A program made the position numbers and the translations under genes. Below the pieces are notes generated by a model, which had not been told where the DNA came from, made no database searches, and worked only from the letters and a program-made list of their open reading frames with translations. Of a stretch of 64,000 nt of DNA, positions 6,438 through 13,616 are shown piece by piece. Position 1 is the stretch's first letter. Every line of letters begins with the position of its first letter. The stretch lies in assembly GCF_029667115.1 (NCBI RefSeq), contig NZ_JARUIU010000001.1, positions 434,001 through 498,000 on the forward strand. The letters run 5' to 3'. Origin of the DNA: Jeotgalibacillus sp. ET6. Its GTDB lineage: Bacteria > Bacillota > Bacilli > Bacillales > Jeotgalibacillaceae.

Positions 6438-7142
6438 ATGAAAAAAGCAATTGTAGTTGGTTTTCTTTTATTTGCTGTAATTATTGCCGGATCCATTCTG
6501 TCTGGAGTGCTGAAGAGTGAAAAGCAGCCGGTTGAGCATCAGGAGCTGGTTGCCTTGGGAGATTCACTCACGAGAGGCGTAGGTGATCAGGGACAGGGGT
6601 ATGCAGACAACCTGGAGAATTTATTGACCGAAGATCAGCATCATACGGTCACCGTTCATAATTATGGTATTCCCGGGCAGCAGTCTGACGGTCTTCTCGA
6701 GCAAATCAAGGACGAAAGTATTCGTAAAAGAATAAAAAAAGCAGAATACGTGATCATCTTTATTGGCACAAATGATCTGATTGAAAGCAACGGCGGGGAT
6801 TTAACAGAACTTAATCTGTCTGCCATTGAGCGTGGTCAAAAGGATTATGAATCCAATATAAAAGAAATTTTGAGCATTATCCGGTCCGAAAATCAAAACG
6901 TCCCTATTTTAATGCTCGGCCTTTATAATCCCTATCCGGACATAGAGGAGCTTAATGAAATTGTAAAGGATTGGAATCGTACGACGGTAAAGGTGACTTC
7001 TGAAGAAGAACAATTAAAATTTATTTCAACGAATGGATTATTTGAAGAAAAATCCACTGAATATTTTAGTGATAAGCTTCATCCGAATGACAAAGGATAC
7101 AAGCTGATTACTAAGAAAATTGTAGAGGAATATAATTTTTAA
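6438..7142 (+). CDS. Membrane-anchored or secreted SGNH hydrolase (GDSL esterase type)
   Basis: From ATG 6438 (CGGAGG five bases upstream) the product has 234 residues; the 18 extra codons upstream overlap the terminator and are not used. A hydrophobic stretch (residues 3-24, IVVGFLLFAVIIAGSILSG) acts as signal anchor. The SGNH blocks are present: ALGDSLTRGVG (Ser near residue 41), IFIGTNDL, and DKLHPNDKGY with the catalytic Asp and His. Such enzymes deacylate lipids or cell-wall polymers outside the cell. A second SGNH protein in this window (YpmR, 30686-31483) has the same GDSLTxGVGD start, so these are paralogues. Confidence 0.88.
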   Translation: MKKAIVVGFLLFAVIIAGSILSGVLKSEKQPVEHQELVALGDSLTRGVGDQGQGYADNLENLLTEDQHHTVTVHNYGIPGQQSDGLLEQIKDESIRKRIKKAEYVIIFIGTNDLIESNGGDLTELNLSAIERGQKDYESNIKEILSIIRSENQNVPILMLGLYNPYPDIEELNEIVKDWNRTTVKVTSEEEQLKFISTNGLFEEKSTEYFSDKLHPNDKGYKLITKKIVEEYNF

Positions 7143-7157
7143 TGGCAATCTGTAGGC

Positions 7158-7370
7158 GCTGGGACAGAACTAAAAGAAGTATAAAAATGATGTAGTATCT
7201 ATTAATAGTATGAGGTGAGCGGAGCGAAAGGTGGCGACTGCAGGATATGACGGTTGCTTGAGACTTCGCAGGGCAGGGCCCAAGAAGGCTCAGCGCCGTC
7301 CCTGCGGAAAGCGTCCACCTGAAGCGCAGTGAACCGGTCAAGGAGTCTGAGACACTTTTGTCTCAGACTC
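7158..7370 (+). repeat. Interspersed intergenic repeat, copy A
   Basis: About 210 bases starting GCTGGGACAG and ending in a GAGTCTGAGA/TCTCAGACTC hairpin. The core (7211-7370) matches the reverse complement of 59045-59215 nearly base for base: shared words include GGTGAGCGGAGCG, GGTGGCGACT, GCAGGATATGACGG, GGCTCAGCG, GTCCCTGCGG and GAGACACTTTTGTC. The ends are inverted (GCTGGGAcA and TGTCtCAG), as in miniature inverted-repeat elements. The terminal hairpin acts as a terminator for the flanking convergent genes. Confidence 0.85.
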
Positions 7371-7376
7371 TTTATT
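7343..7376. terminator. Terminator formed by the end of repeat copy A
   Basis: GAGTCTGAGA-cacttttg-TCTCAGACTC followed by TTTATT. It lies between the stops of the SGNH hydrolase (plus) and the YitT-type gene (minus, ends 7375). Confidence 0.75.
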
Positions 7377-7938
7377 ATGTATCCCGTACCATCCATGACG
7401 TCGTCAGGCCCACCAGGCAGATGACAAGGCAGGAATAAAGAAAGCTTTCAATCCCCACGATTCTGTACCCAAGCAGTACAACGAACCCATCCACAATAAA
7501 GATTACTACCCCAACGTTAAGCTTCACAACCGCAGCAATCATCTGAGCAAGCAAATCGGTTCCGCCTGTACTGGTTTCATGTCTCAGCATGATGCCAATC
7601 CCCGCCCCTATAAACAGGCCGCCAAGTATCGCACTGAGCGGCAGCGAAAGATCAAACCAGTATCTGAGCGGAGAAAGCCAGTCAATTAACAGAGACGAAA
7701 CCAGCAATCCATGCAGACTGTTGTAAAAATAAGTCCGTTTTTTAAACCAGGCATAAATAAATAACGGTGCACTTAAAAAAATCATGGATAATCCCGCCTG
7801 TATATCCCAAAAATAATGTAGAATTAAAGCAAGTCCAATCATTCCGCCATCAAGCAGCTGATAAGGGACAAGAAAAGCATTTACGCCAAAACTGAGGAAA
7901 AGACTTCCGATAAGAACTGCTGCGCTTTTTTTAACCAC
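7375..7938 (-). CDS. YitT-family membrane protein, short form
   Basis: The 187-residue polytopic protein has about five membrane spans and the YitT-family text SFGVNAFLVPYQLLDGGMIG near the N-terminus and GAGIGIMLRHETSTGGTDLLAQ near residue 125. The long YitT/YpjC proteins (about 280 residues) carry an added cytoplasmic DUF2179 domain; this one ends after the membrane part, like B. subtilis YitE. The start is a GTG at 7938 behind AAGGGG. Function of the family is unknown. It is transcribed alone and runs into the terminator of repeat copy A. Confidence 0.85.
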   Translation of the reverse strand: MVKKSAAVLIGSLFLSFGVNAFLVPYQLLDGGMIGLALILHYFWDIQAGLSMIFLSAPLFIYAWFKKRTYFYNSLHGLLVSSLLIDWLSPLRYWFDLSLPLSAILGGLFIGAGIGIMLRHETSTGGTDLLAQMIAAVVKLNVGVVIFIVDGFVVLLGYRIVGIESFLYSCLVICLVGLTTSWMVRDT

Positions 7939-8101
7939 ATCTTTCCCCTTCTGCTCTTTATTTTCACCCGTGTTTTCTACGTAAATTTGAGAAATGAAAG
8001 TGGAACAAACGCTGAGGCGGCCGGGCTTTTTTTACATACGCTATAACAAAGACAATAGACCAGAATCTGTTTTAAAATATGAGACAAAGTGAGAGGGTAC
8101 G

Positions 8102-9229
8102 ATGAGCACAATCCTGTTGAAAAACGCCTTAATTTATCCTATAACAGCTCCTATGATTGAATATGGAGATGTATTGATCGAGAACGGAATCATTAAAGAG
8201 GTAAGTGAGAAGATTCATCCTCCGGAAAATTGCACGATTTATGACTGCTCCGGGCAGCATCTGATCCCAGGAATGATTGACGTGCATACCCATTTGGGAC
8301 TTTACGATGAAGGAACCGGCTGGGCCGGCAATGATGCCAATGAATCCATTGAGCCTATGACGCCTCACATCCGAGCAATTGACGGCATTTATCCTTTGGA
8401 TGAAGGGTTTCGCAATGCGATCGCACACGGCATTACAACGGTGAATGTTCTGCCGGGCAGTGCCAATGTAATCGGCGGTGTCAGTGCAGTTATTAAAACA
8501 TATGGGAAAACCATTCAATCTATGATTGTAAACGAGGCATCCGGACTAAAGCTTGCGCTGGGAGAAAATCCTAAACGGATGCACTCCAACGGCAACAACG
8601 ATTCGATTACCCGGATGGGCATTATGGGCATGCTGCGGGAAGCATTTTATCATGCGAAGCATTGCAGCACCCCTGAAGATTTACGTCTTTCTCCTATAAA
8701 AAAAGCGTTAAACCGGGAGATCCCGGTGCGTATTCATGCCCACCGTGCAGATGATATCGTTTCAGCCATCCGTTTTGCTGAAGAGTTCGGTCTTGATTTA
8801 CGAATCGAGCATTGCACAGAAGGCCATCTGATTATTGAAGAGCTGAAGCGTTCAAACAGCAAAGTATGTATTGGGCCGACATTTACCCGCAAATCAAAAG
8901 TGGAACTTAAAAATAAATCCTGGAAAACCTATCATCAGCTTGCAGATGAAGGCATCGATATCTCCATTACGACCGATCATCCATACACCCCTATTCAATA
9001 CTTAAATGTCTGTGCTGCTATCGCAGTAAGAGAGGGATTGTCGATTGAAAAAGCGCTTGAAGCCATCACAATGGGACCCGCACGAAACCTGGGCATCGAT
9101 AAGACAGTGGGGAGTATTGAGCCGGGAAAAGAAGCGGATTTAGTGCTTTGGAGCCACCATCCATTTCACTTTATGGCAAAGCCGTCCTTTACAATGATTA
9201 AAGGAATGATGGTCTATCAGAGCGAATAA
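8102..9229 (+). CDS. Metal-dependent amidohydrolase (imidazolonepropionase-like)
   Basis: The 375-residue protein belongs to the amidohydrolase superfamily. It has an N-terminal beta-sandwich strand, then LIPGMIDVHTHLG (metal ligands H-x-H, about residue 65), IRIHAHRADD-type HAHRADD (about 210), RIEHCTEGH (about 240) and ISITTDHPYTP (about 293) supplying the later His and Asp ligands. It ends in GSIEPGKEADLVLWSHHPF, the C-terminal sandwich typical of the family. The closest described group is COG1228 (imidazolonepropionase-like), but no histidine-degradation genes are near, so the substrate is unknown. The ribosome site is GAGAGG. It is probably a single-gene unit. Confidence 0.85.
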   Translation: MSTILLKNALIYPITAPMIEYGDVLIENGIIKEVSEKIHPPENCTIYDCSGQHLIPGMIDVHTHLGLYDEGTGWAGNDANESIEPMTPHIRAIDGIYPLDEGFRNAIAHGITTVNVLPGSANVIGGVSAVIKTYGKTIQSMIVNEASGLKLALGENPKRMHSNGNNDSITRMGIMGMLREAFYHAKHCSTPEDLRLSPIKKALNREIPVRIHAHRADDIVSAIRFAEEFGLDLRIEHCTEGHLIIEELKRSNSKVCIGPTFTRKSKVELKNKSWKTYHQLADEGIDISITTDHPYTPIQYLNVCAAIAVREGLSIEKALEAITMGPARNLGIDKTVGSIEPGKEADLVLWSHHPFHFMAKPSFTMIKGMMVYQSE

Positions 9230-9270
9230 ACTATTTACAAAATCCATACAAAAAAAGTTATAAAAAACTA

Positions 9271-9299
9271 TTTTCAAAACAAGATTTTTTTTGTATGAT
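9271..9299 (+). promoter_or_regulatory. Promoter of the acetyltransferase leader
   Basis: TTTTCA (9271-9276) and TATGAT (9294-9299) are separated by exactly 17 bases. Transcription would start near 9307, giving a leader of about 220 bases before the acetyltransferase gene. Confidence 0.65.
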
Positions 9300-9320
9300 T
9301 TAAATGCGAATATGTAGAAC

Positions 9321-9336
9321 AAACTACTGGTAGTTT
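9321..9336. promoter_or_regulatory. Palindrome in the early transcribed region, possible operator
   Basis: AAACTACTGGTAGTTT is a perfect 7-bp inverted repeat with a two-base centre, too tight for an RNA hairpin but ideal for a dimeric repressor. It lies about 15 bases past the predicted transcription start. The regulator is unknown. Confidence 0.4.
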
Positions 9337-9390
9337 TAATACAATGATGCCATGGGACTGTTTTGAGAGTCTTTAATGGAGGGAAGGCAA

Positions 9391-9423
9391 ATGGTGCGCC
9401 ACCAGGTTTTTGACTGGTTCTAG
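9391..9423 (+). CDS. Leader peptide MVRHQVFDWF upstream of the acetyltransferase
   Basis: A 10-codon ORF with ATG at 9391 and stop TAG at 9421-9423 is preceded by GGAGGGAAGG at proper distance (9379-9388). Its stop codon touches the first of three mutually exclusive hairpins. This arrangement matches translational or transcriptional attenuators of antibiotic-response genes in Firmicutes, where a ribosome stalled on the leader opens the downstream gene. The residues His-Gln-Val-Phe-Asp-Trp-Phe would be the stalling or sensing stretch. Inference from layout; no homologue is known to me. Confidence 0.55.
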   Translation: MVRHQVFDWF

Positions 9424-9514
9424 TGGGTTCGATTCCCACCCCGAAATTTTTTATGAACGTTATGAAAAATTTCGAGGGTGAGTATCACAGTTCCTGCTAG
9501 GATACTGCCCTTTT
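9423..9514 (+). promoter_or_regulatory. Attenuator: three mutually exclusive hairpins before the acetyltransferase
   Basis: Hairpin B pairs GTGGG (9423-9427) with CCCAC (9435-9439) around TTCGATT. Hairpin C pairs CACCC and GAAATTTTT (9437-9451) with AAAAATTTC and GGGTG (9465-9480). Hairpin D pairs GGGTGAGTATC (9476-9486) with GATACTGCCC (9501-9510) and is followed by TTTT. B and C share 9437-9439; C and D share 9476-9480. A ribosome held on the leader peptide would cover B, allow C and so break D, the terminator. The short T-run means D could act partly by blocking the GGAGGGG ribosome site at 9517. Hairpin B resembles a tRNA T-arm by sequence. Confidence 0.6.
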
Positions 9515-9529
9515 ATGGAGGGGTAAACC

Positions 9530-10087
9530 ATGATCAAAAAACGAGACATCCACGAAAGCCACGCGCTTTTCGAGTTGATGGTGCATCCAGACGTCTTCCC
9601 TTTTGTGCGTCAAAAAGCTCAATCAGCGGATGAACTGTTTTTCCTGACCAAACAGACGCTTGAAGCGGAAGATCGGGGAGAAATGATTTCAAGAACCATT
9701 GTGGATGAATGGGGCTCCCCTATTGGAACCATCAATTTATTTGATGTAAAAGACGGTGCCGGTTTTCTCGGTACATGGCTTGGCCAGCCCTATCACGGAA
9801 AAGGCTATAACCAGCCTGCAAAGGAAGCATTTTTTCAGGAGCTTTTCTATGAACTGGGCATCGATACCATTTATATGCGCATAAGAAAAGTAAACTTCAG
9901 ATCCCAAAATGCTGCTTTAAAGCTCCCTTATGTAGTCCTGGCAAATGAGACAAAAAAGCATATCTACGATCAGCTAAATGCAGCTGAAGATGTATATAAT
10001 TTGTTTGAAATATCGAAAGATCTTTACACCTTCCATATGATGCGTCAGCACGATAGTATACAGGAAGAAGAAGCTCTTGAAGCATAA
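9530..10087 (+). CDS. GNAT-family N-acetyltransferase, leader-controlled
   Basis: The 185-residue protein has the GNAT fold of the RimJ/RimL side of the family: SPIGTINLFDV, then FLGTWLGQPYHGKGYNQPA, where Q-PYHGKGY is the acetyl-CoA pyrophosphate loop, then IDTIYMRIRKVNFRSQNAALKL, the usual N-x-x-S-x-x-x motif. It transfers acetyl from acetyl-CoA to an amine; the substrate is unknown. The C-tail (residues 160-185) is acidic and probably disordered. The ribosome site GGAGGGG is strong. A 220-base leader with its own peptide and alternative hairpins suggests induction by a ribosome-acting compound, perhaps one it inactivates (inference). Confidence 0.85.
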   Translation: MIKKRDIHESHALFELMVHPDVFPFVRQKAQSADELFFLTKQTLEAEDRGEMISRTIVDEWGSPIGTINLFDVKDGAGFLGTWLGQPYHGKGYNQPAKEAFFQELFYELGIDTIYMRIRKVNFRSQNAALKLPYVVLANETKKHIYDQLNAAEDVYNLFEISKDLYTFHMMRQHDSIQEEEALEA

Positions 10088-10090
10088 CAA

Positions 10091-10118
10091 AATCCACGTG
10101 CTGCGCACGTGGATTATT
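10091..10118. terminator. Bidirectional terminator between acetyltransferase and NAD(P)-binding protein
   Basis: AATCCACGTGC-tgc-GCACGTGGATT followed by ATTTCTTCTTTT. It lies between two convergent stop codons. Confidence 0.85.
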
Positions 10119-10125
10119 TCTTCTT

Positions 10126-10785
10126 TTACAATCGTATCAGAGAGGTTTTAATTTCTGTTTGTTCATTTAGAATTTCAATCGCTTTGTTGTTCAGATTATC
10201 CAGTTCGATTGCCTGAACGAGCACTTCTGCCACATCAGCACGGGTAATCTCGCCTTCTCGGTTCTGCAGTCTTTCGCTTGCACGAATCTTCCCTGTTGCT
10301 TCATCATCTGTAAGCAGACCGGGTCTGATAATTGTATATGTCAGTCCGCTTTTTTCCAGATGTGCGTCTGCATTATGTTTAGCGTCATAATACACTTCCA
10401 TTGCTTCATCAAGATCAAGTTCTGACGGCTTGCCTGCACCAATTGCAGAAAGCATAATGAATTTTTCAACGCCATGCTCTTTGGCTAAATCAACCGCCTT
10501 GATGGCCCCTTCCTCATCGATCGACTTCGTTTTATCCGCTCCTGTATTTCCGCCGGATCCGGCTGCAAAGATGACGATATCCACCTCTTTAAATGCATCG
10601 CTGAAGTCTTCTTCAAGGTTGCCCAGGACAGGAAGCGCCCCAAGGGTTTCCATTGTTTCCTTCTGCTCTTCCTTCCGCACCATTCCTTTTGCGTAGTAAG
10701 CACTGCTGCTGGCTAATTTATCAATCACAATCTTACCTGTAGTTCCGTTTGCTCCGATTACTAATACGTTTTTTTTATTTTTCAT
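10126..10785 (-). CDS. NAD(P)-binding Rossmann protein, YhfK type
   Basis: The 219-residue protein begins with the atypical-SDR glycine motif VLVIGANGTTGKIV (G-x-x-G-x-x-G) and has LSAIGAG and YDAKHNADAHLEKSGLTYTIIRPG, the conserved region of NAD(P)H-binding NmrA/YhfK-like proteins. There is no YxxxK pair in the classical place (YDAKHNAD has Y-x-x-K), so a reductase role is possible but unproven. These proteins are often stress-linked sugar epimerase relatives. It is monocistronic, facing the acetyltransferase, with its own ribosome site AAGGGA. Confidence 0.82.
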   Translation of the reverse strand: MKNKKNVLVIGANGTTGKIVIDKLASSSAYYAKGMVRKEEQKETMETLGALPVLGNLEEDFSDAFKEVDIVIFAAGSGGNTGADKTKSIDEEGAIKAVDLAKEHGVEKFIMLSAIGAGKPSELDLDEAMEVYYDAKHNADAHLEKSGLTYTIIRPGLLTDDEATGKIRASERLQNREGEITRADVAEVLVQAIELDNLNNKAIEILNEQTEIKTSLIRL

Positions 10786-10901
10786 GTTTCTTCAATCCCT
10801 TCTGTTTATTGCAATACTAAACTGTCTACCCCTCTCTCTGCCCCCTAAAACGCATCAATGTTCTGAGCTGGGGAAAAGAATCGTGGTGCAGATCAAGAAA
10901 A

Positions 10902-10945
10902 AATGCCGGAAAACCTTCCGTAGGAATGGAAGGTTTTCCGGCATT
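10902..10945 (-). terminator. Strong terminator ending the carotenoid/MurG-like unit
   Basis: An 18-bp stem AATGCCGGAAAACCTTCC / GGAAGGTTTTCCGGCATT with an 8-base loop; on the minus strand it is followed by TTTTCTTG. It lies 29 bases past the stop of the MurG-like gene. Confidence 0.92.
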
Positions 10946-10973
10946 AAGCCTTTTTATAGATGTGAATGGCGCC

Positions 10974-12053
10974 TCAGCCTTTATTTGTTTTGGATAGCAG
11001 GGCAATTTCATCTGTCATTTGATCAATTGTGTATGATGGCGGGGCTTCCTCCATTTTTTCGACCATGGTCCACTGCTGGTCCCGGAGCTGACGCACAGTT
11101 GTTAAAAAGCACTCCTGTGATAGATCCTGTTCCTCAAGCTTCAAGGCAAATCCCTGCTGGACGAACGCGTTGGCATTTAAAATCTGATCTCCCCTGCTGG
11201 ACTCTTTTGATAAAGGAATCAGCAGCATTGGTTTTTTCAAAGCCAAAAATTCAAAAATAGAATTAGATCCTGCACGGGACACCACAAGATCTGTTATTTC
11301 CAGAAGATGGGGCAGCTCTGTCGTAACAAACTCGTATTGCACGTATCCTTCTTTATCCGTTTGTATAATATTTCCTTTTCCGCATAAATGAATAACAGAA
11401 AAATGTTCAAGCAAGGAATCCAGTGAATCGCGGACCACTTTATTGATGCCCTGAGCGCCTAAGCTGCCGCCCATGATCAATAAAACAGGCTTTGAAGCGT
11501 GCAGCTTTGTCAGCTCTTCCCCTATTTTTCTTGATCCGGTGAATAATTCTTCACGAATAATGGCGCCTGCACATACAGTACGGTCAGCAGGCATAAACTG
11601 AAGCGTTTCTTTAAAGGTGGTATAGATTTTTGTAGCAAACGGAACAGCTAATTTGTTGGCTAGTCCCGGTGTTACATCTGATTCGTGAATGGCTACCGGA
11701 ATTTTCGCCATTTTTGCTGCAAGCAGCACCGGCACAGAAACAAATCCGCCTTTTGAGAAGATAACGTCTGGATTTTCTTTTTTCAATACACGGTATGCCT
11801 GCATAACTCCTGCCAGGACACGAAATGGATCTGTGAAATTTTTAATGGAAAAATATCGTCGTAATTTTCCGCTGGCGATCCCGTGGTACGGAACATCCGG
11901 AAACTGGCTCGTAATCATATCTTTTTCAATCCCATTATGCGAACCGATATAGCTGATCGTCCAGCCCTTTTCTTTGAAACGGGGTATTAAGGCCACATTA
12001 ACGGAAACATGCCCTGCAGAACCTCCGCCTGTAAATAGTACTCGCTTTGTCAT
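10974..12053 (-). CDS. MurG-like glycosyltransferase (family GT28)
   Basis: The 359-residue protein has both MurG lobes: VLFTGGGSAGHVSVNVALIP (N-terminal glycine loop; MurG usually reads GGTGGH), DVIFSKGGFVSVPVLLAA, VAIHESDVTPGLANKL, and in the C lobe LLIMGGSLGAQGIN and VVSRAGSNSIFEFLALKKPM. MurG adds GlcNAc from UDP-GlcNAc to lipid I. Bacillaceae often carry a second, MurG2-type copy. Here it follows the carotenoid genes by 51 bases with only a TATAAT (12088-12093) between, and shares their terminator, so it may be co-transcribed. It could serve cell wall synthesis or glycosylate another lipid; the sequence does not decide. Confidence 0.85.
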   Translation of the reverse strand: MTKRVLFTGGGSAGHVSVNVALIPRFKEKGWTISYIGSHNGIEKDMITSQFPDVPYHGIASGKLRRYFSIKNFTDPFRVLAGVMQAYRVLKKENPDVIFSKGGFVSVPVLLAAKMAKIPVAIHESDVTPGLANKLAVPFATKIYTTFKETLQFMPADRTVCAGAIIREELFTGSRKIGEELTKLHASKPVLLIMGGSLGAQGINKVVRDSLDSLLEHFSVIHLCGKGNIIQTDKEGYVQYEFVTTELPHLLEITDLVVSRAGSNSIFEFLALKKPMLLIPLSKESSRGDQILNANAFVQQGFALKLEEQDLSQECFLTTVRQLRDQQWTMVEKMEEAPPSYTIDQMTDEIALLSKTNKG

Positions 12054-12104
12054 AGTCTTACTCCAATCATGAATTGTTTACTAGACTATTATACACATAT
12101 TCAC

Positions 12105-13616
12105 TCAACTATTCGTGCTTTTCTTTGATTTTGTCCGATCTGAATCTTTCTTCTTATGCTGATCTATGATTTCTTTTGCGACATTCAGCCCACTTAACGT
12201 TACCATTGGAGACCCGCCTCCTGGGTGAGTCGTTCCCCCGACATAAAATAGACCGGCTGTATCCTTGCTTGCGTTGCGGGGTCTTAAAAAAGCATCTTTT
12301 TTCTTATGAGAAGAAACTCCGTACAAAGCCCCCTTATAAGCATGGAATAAATGAGCAATGGAATCGGGGGTGTAGATTTTTTCTGCTTCAATCTCGCTTC
12401 GGATCGGAATTCCCTGTTCTTCGAGCCGGCTGTAAATGGCTTCCTTATAGTGAGTGACTGCCTCTTCACTTTGCATTTGAACAGCCGGTGCATTCACCAG
12501 GATAAATAGGTTGCTGCCTTTGGAGATGCCACGGTCAGTATATGCACTATGGGAAATATATATGGTTGGATCATCTGGCAGTTTTTGATGGGTGAAAATA
12601 TCCTGAAATTCCTTGCGGTAATCCTCCGGAAAGAAAACATGATGGTGATGAATGTCTTTTTGAAAAGTCTTTAATCCGGCAAGGATGACAAAAGCGGAAA
12701 TCGAAGGCTCATAGGCATCAAGCTTTTTAGTTGAAAAGGATGGCCGGTCTTTTTCTTTAATTAACTGTTTCGTAGCGGTAATAAAATCACCATTAATAAT
12801 GACCGTCTCTCCTTTAATTTTTGTACCATTTTTAAGCTGAACCCCGGATGCCCTTTGTTTTTCAATGACAATCTGACTTACTTCTTCATTCAGATGCAAA
12901 GTGCCTCCAAGCTTTTTAAAAACCTGTGAAAATGCATCCGCAATTTTGGTGTTTCCCCCTTTTACGGTAAATACGCCTTCGTTCATTTCCAAGTGTCCGA
13001 TTAAAGAAAATGTGGCCGGACTTTTATAAGGAGAAGACCCTATGTACGTGGCGTAGCGGTTAAATACCTGAAGTATGTCCGGGCTGGAAAAAAACCGTTT
13101 ATGAAAATGAGCCATGGTTTCAAGAGGTCTCACAGAAAAGAACGCTTTGGTTAATCCGGGTGATAAATAATCTAGCCAGCTGTGGAATGAACGGTGAAAA
13201 AAGCCGGACTCCGCCTGCCCATAAAGTCTGTTCACTTCCTTTAAGTAGCCCCAATAATTTTTCGCTCCATATGGATCAAGCATTGCGAGCTGGCTGATGA
13301 CAAAATGAGGATCAATGGATTGAATAAATGAGTCCCCTGAACGAAAAACATTTTTGGTGTGATGGTCGAGGCGGATTAATTCCAGATAGTCCTCCATTGA
13401 TTCCCCAACATTGGAAAATACCCTCTTAAACACTCCAGGCATCGTGATGGTGTTCGGTCCAAAATCAAAGGAATAGTCTCCTATTTTTACCGGCATCATC
13501 TTCCCGCCGGCATGTCCATTTTTTTCAATAATCGTTACATCAAAGCCGGCATGCTGGAGCTGAATTCCGCAGGCAAGTCCACCGAGTCCTGCCCCAATAA
13601 TAATGACTTTCTTCAT
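12105..13616 (-). CDS. CrtN-like carotenoid desaturase/oxygenase
   Basis: The 503-residue FAD protein opens with VIIIGAGLGGLACGIQLQHAG, the dinucleotide-binding motif, then EKNGHAGGKM, and ends with LFYVGGTTHPGGGSPMVTLSG, the family signature of phytoene-desaturase-like enzymes. In C30 carotenoid pathways of Staphylococcus and Bacillales the CrtN homologues either desaturate diapophytoene or oxidise its end groups (CrtP/CrtNb, CrtNc). Given its place with a hydratase, glycosyltransferase and acyltransferase, an end-group oxidation role is more likely (inference). The start ATG overlaps the upstream stop (ATGA, 13613-13616), so translation is coupled. Confidence 0.85.
   Translation of the reverse strand: MKKVIIIGAGLGGLACGIQLQHAGFDVTIIEKNGHAGGKMMPVKIGDYSFDFGPNTITMPGVFKRVFSNVGESMEDYLELIRLDHHTKNVFRSGDSFIQSIDPHFVISQLAMLDPYGAKNYWGYLKEVNRLYGQAESGFFHRSFHSWLDYLSPGLTKAFFSVRPLETMAHFHKRFFSSPDILQVFNRYATYIGSSPYKSPATFSLIGHLEMNEGVFTVKGGNTKIADAFSQVFKKLGGTLHLNEEVSQIVIEKQRASGVQLKNGTKIKGETVIINGDFITATKQLIKEKDRPSFSTKKLDAYEPSISAFVILAGLKTFQKDIHHHHVFFPEDYRKEFQDIFTHQKLPDDPTIYISHSAYTDRGISKGSNLFILVNAPAVQMQSEEAVTHYKEAIYSRLEEQGIPIRSEIEAEKIYTPDSIAHLFHAYKGALYGVSSHKKKDAFLRPRNASKDTAGLFYVGGTTHPGGGSPMVTLSGLNVAKEIIDQHKKKDSDRTKSKKSTNS

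Noticed and set aside
9423-9450. tRNA gene ending near 9445
   Set aside because: Only a T-arm-like hairpin is present; no D-arm, anticodon arm or matching acceptor strand lies upstream, and the hairpin fits an attenuator better.
10784-11260. 158-residue plus-strand ORF across the MurG-like gene end
   Set aside because: It reads through a strong terminator and is antisense to a clear glycosyltransferase.
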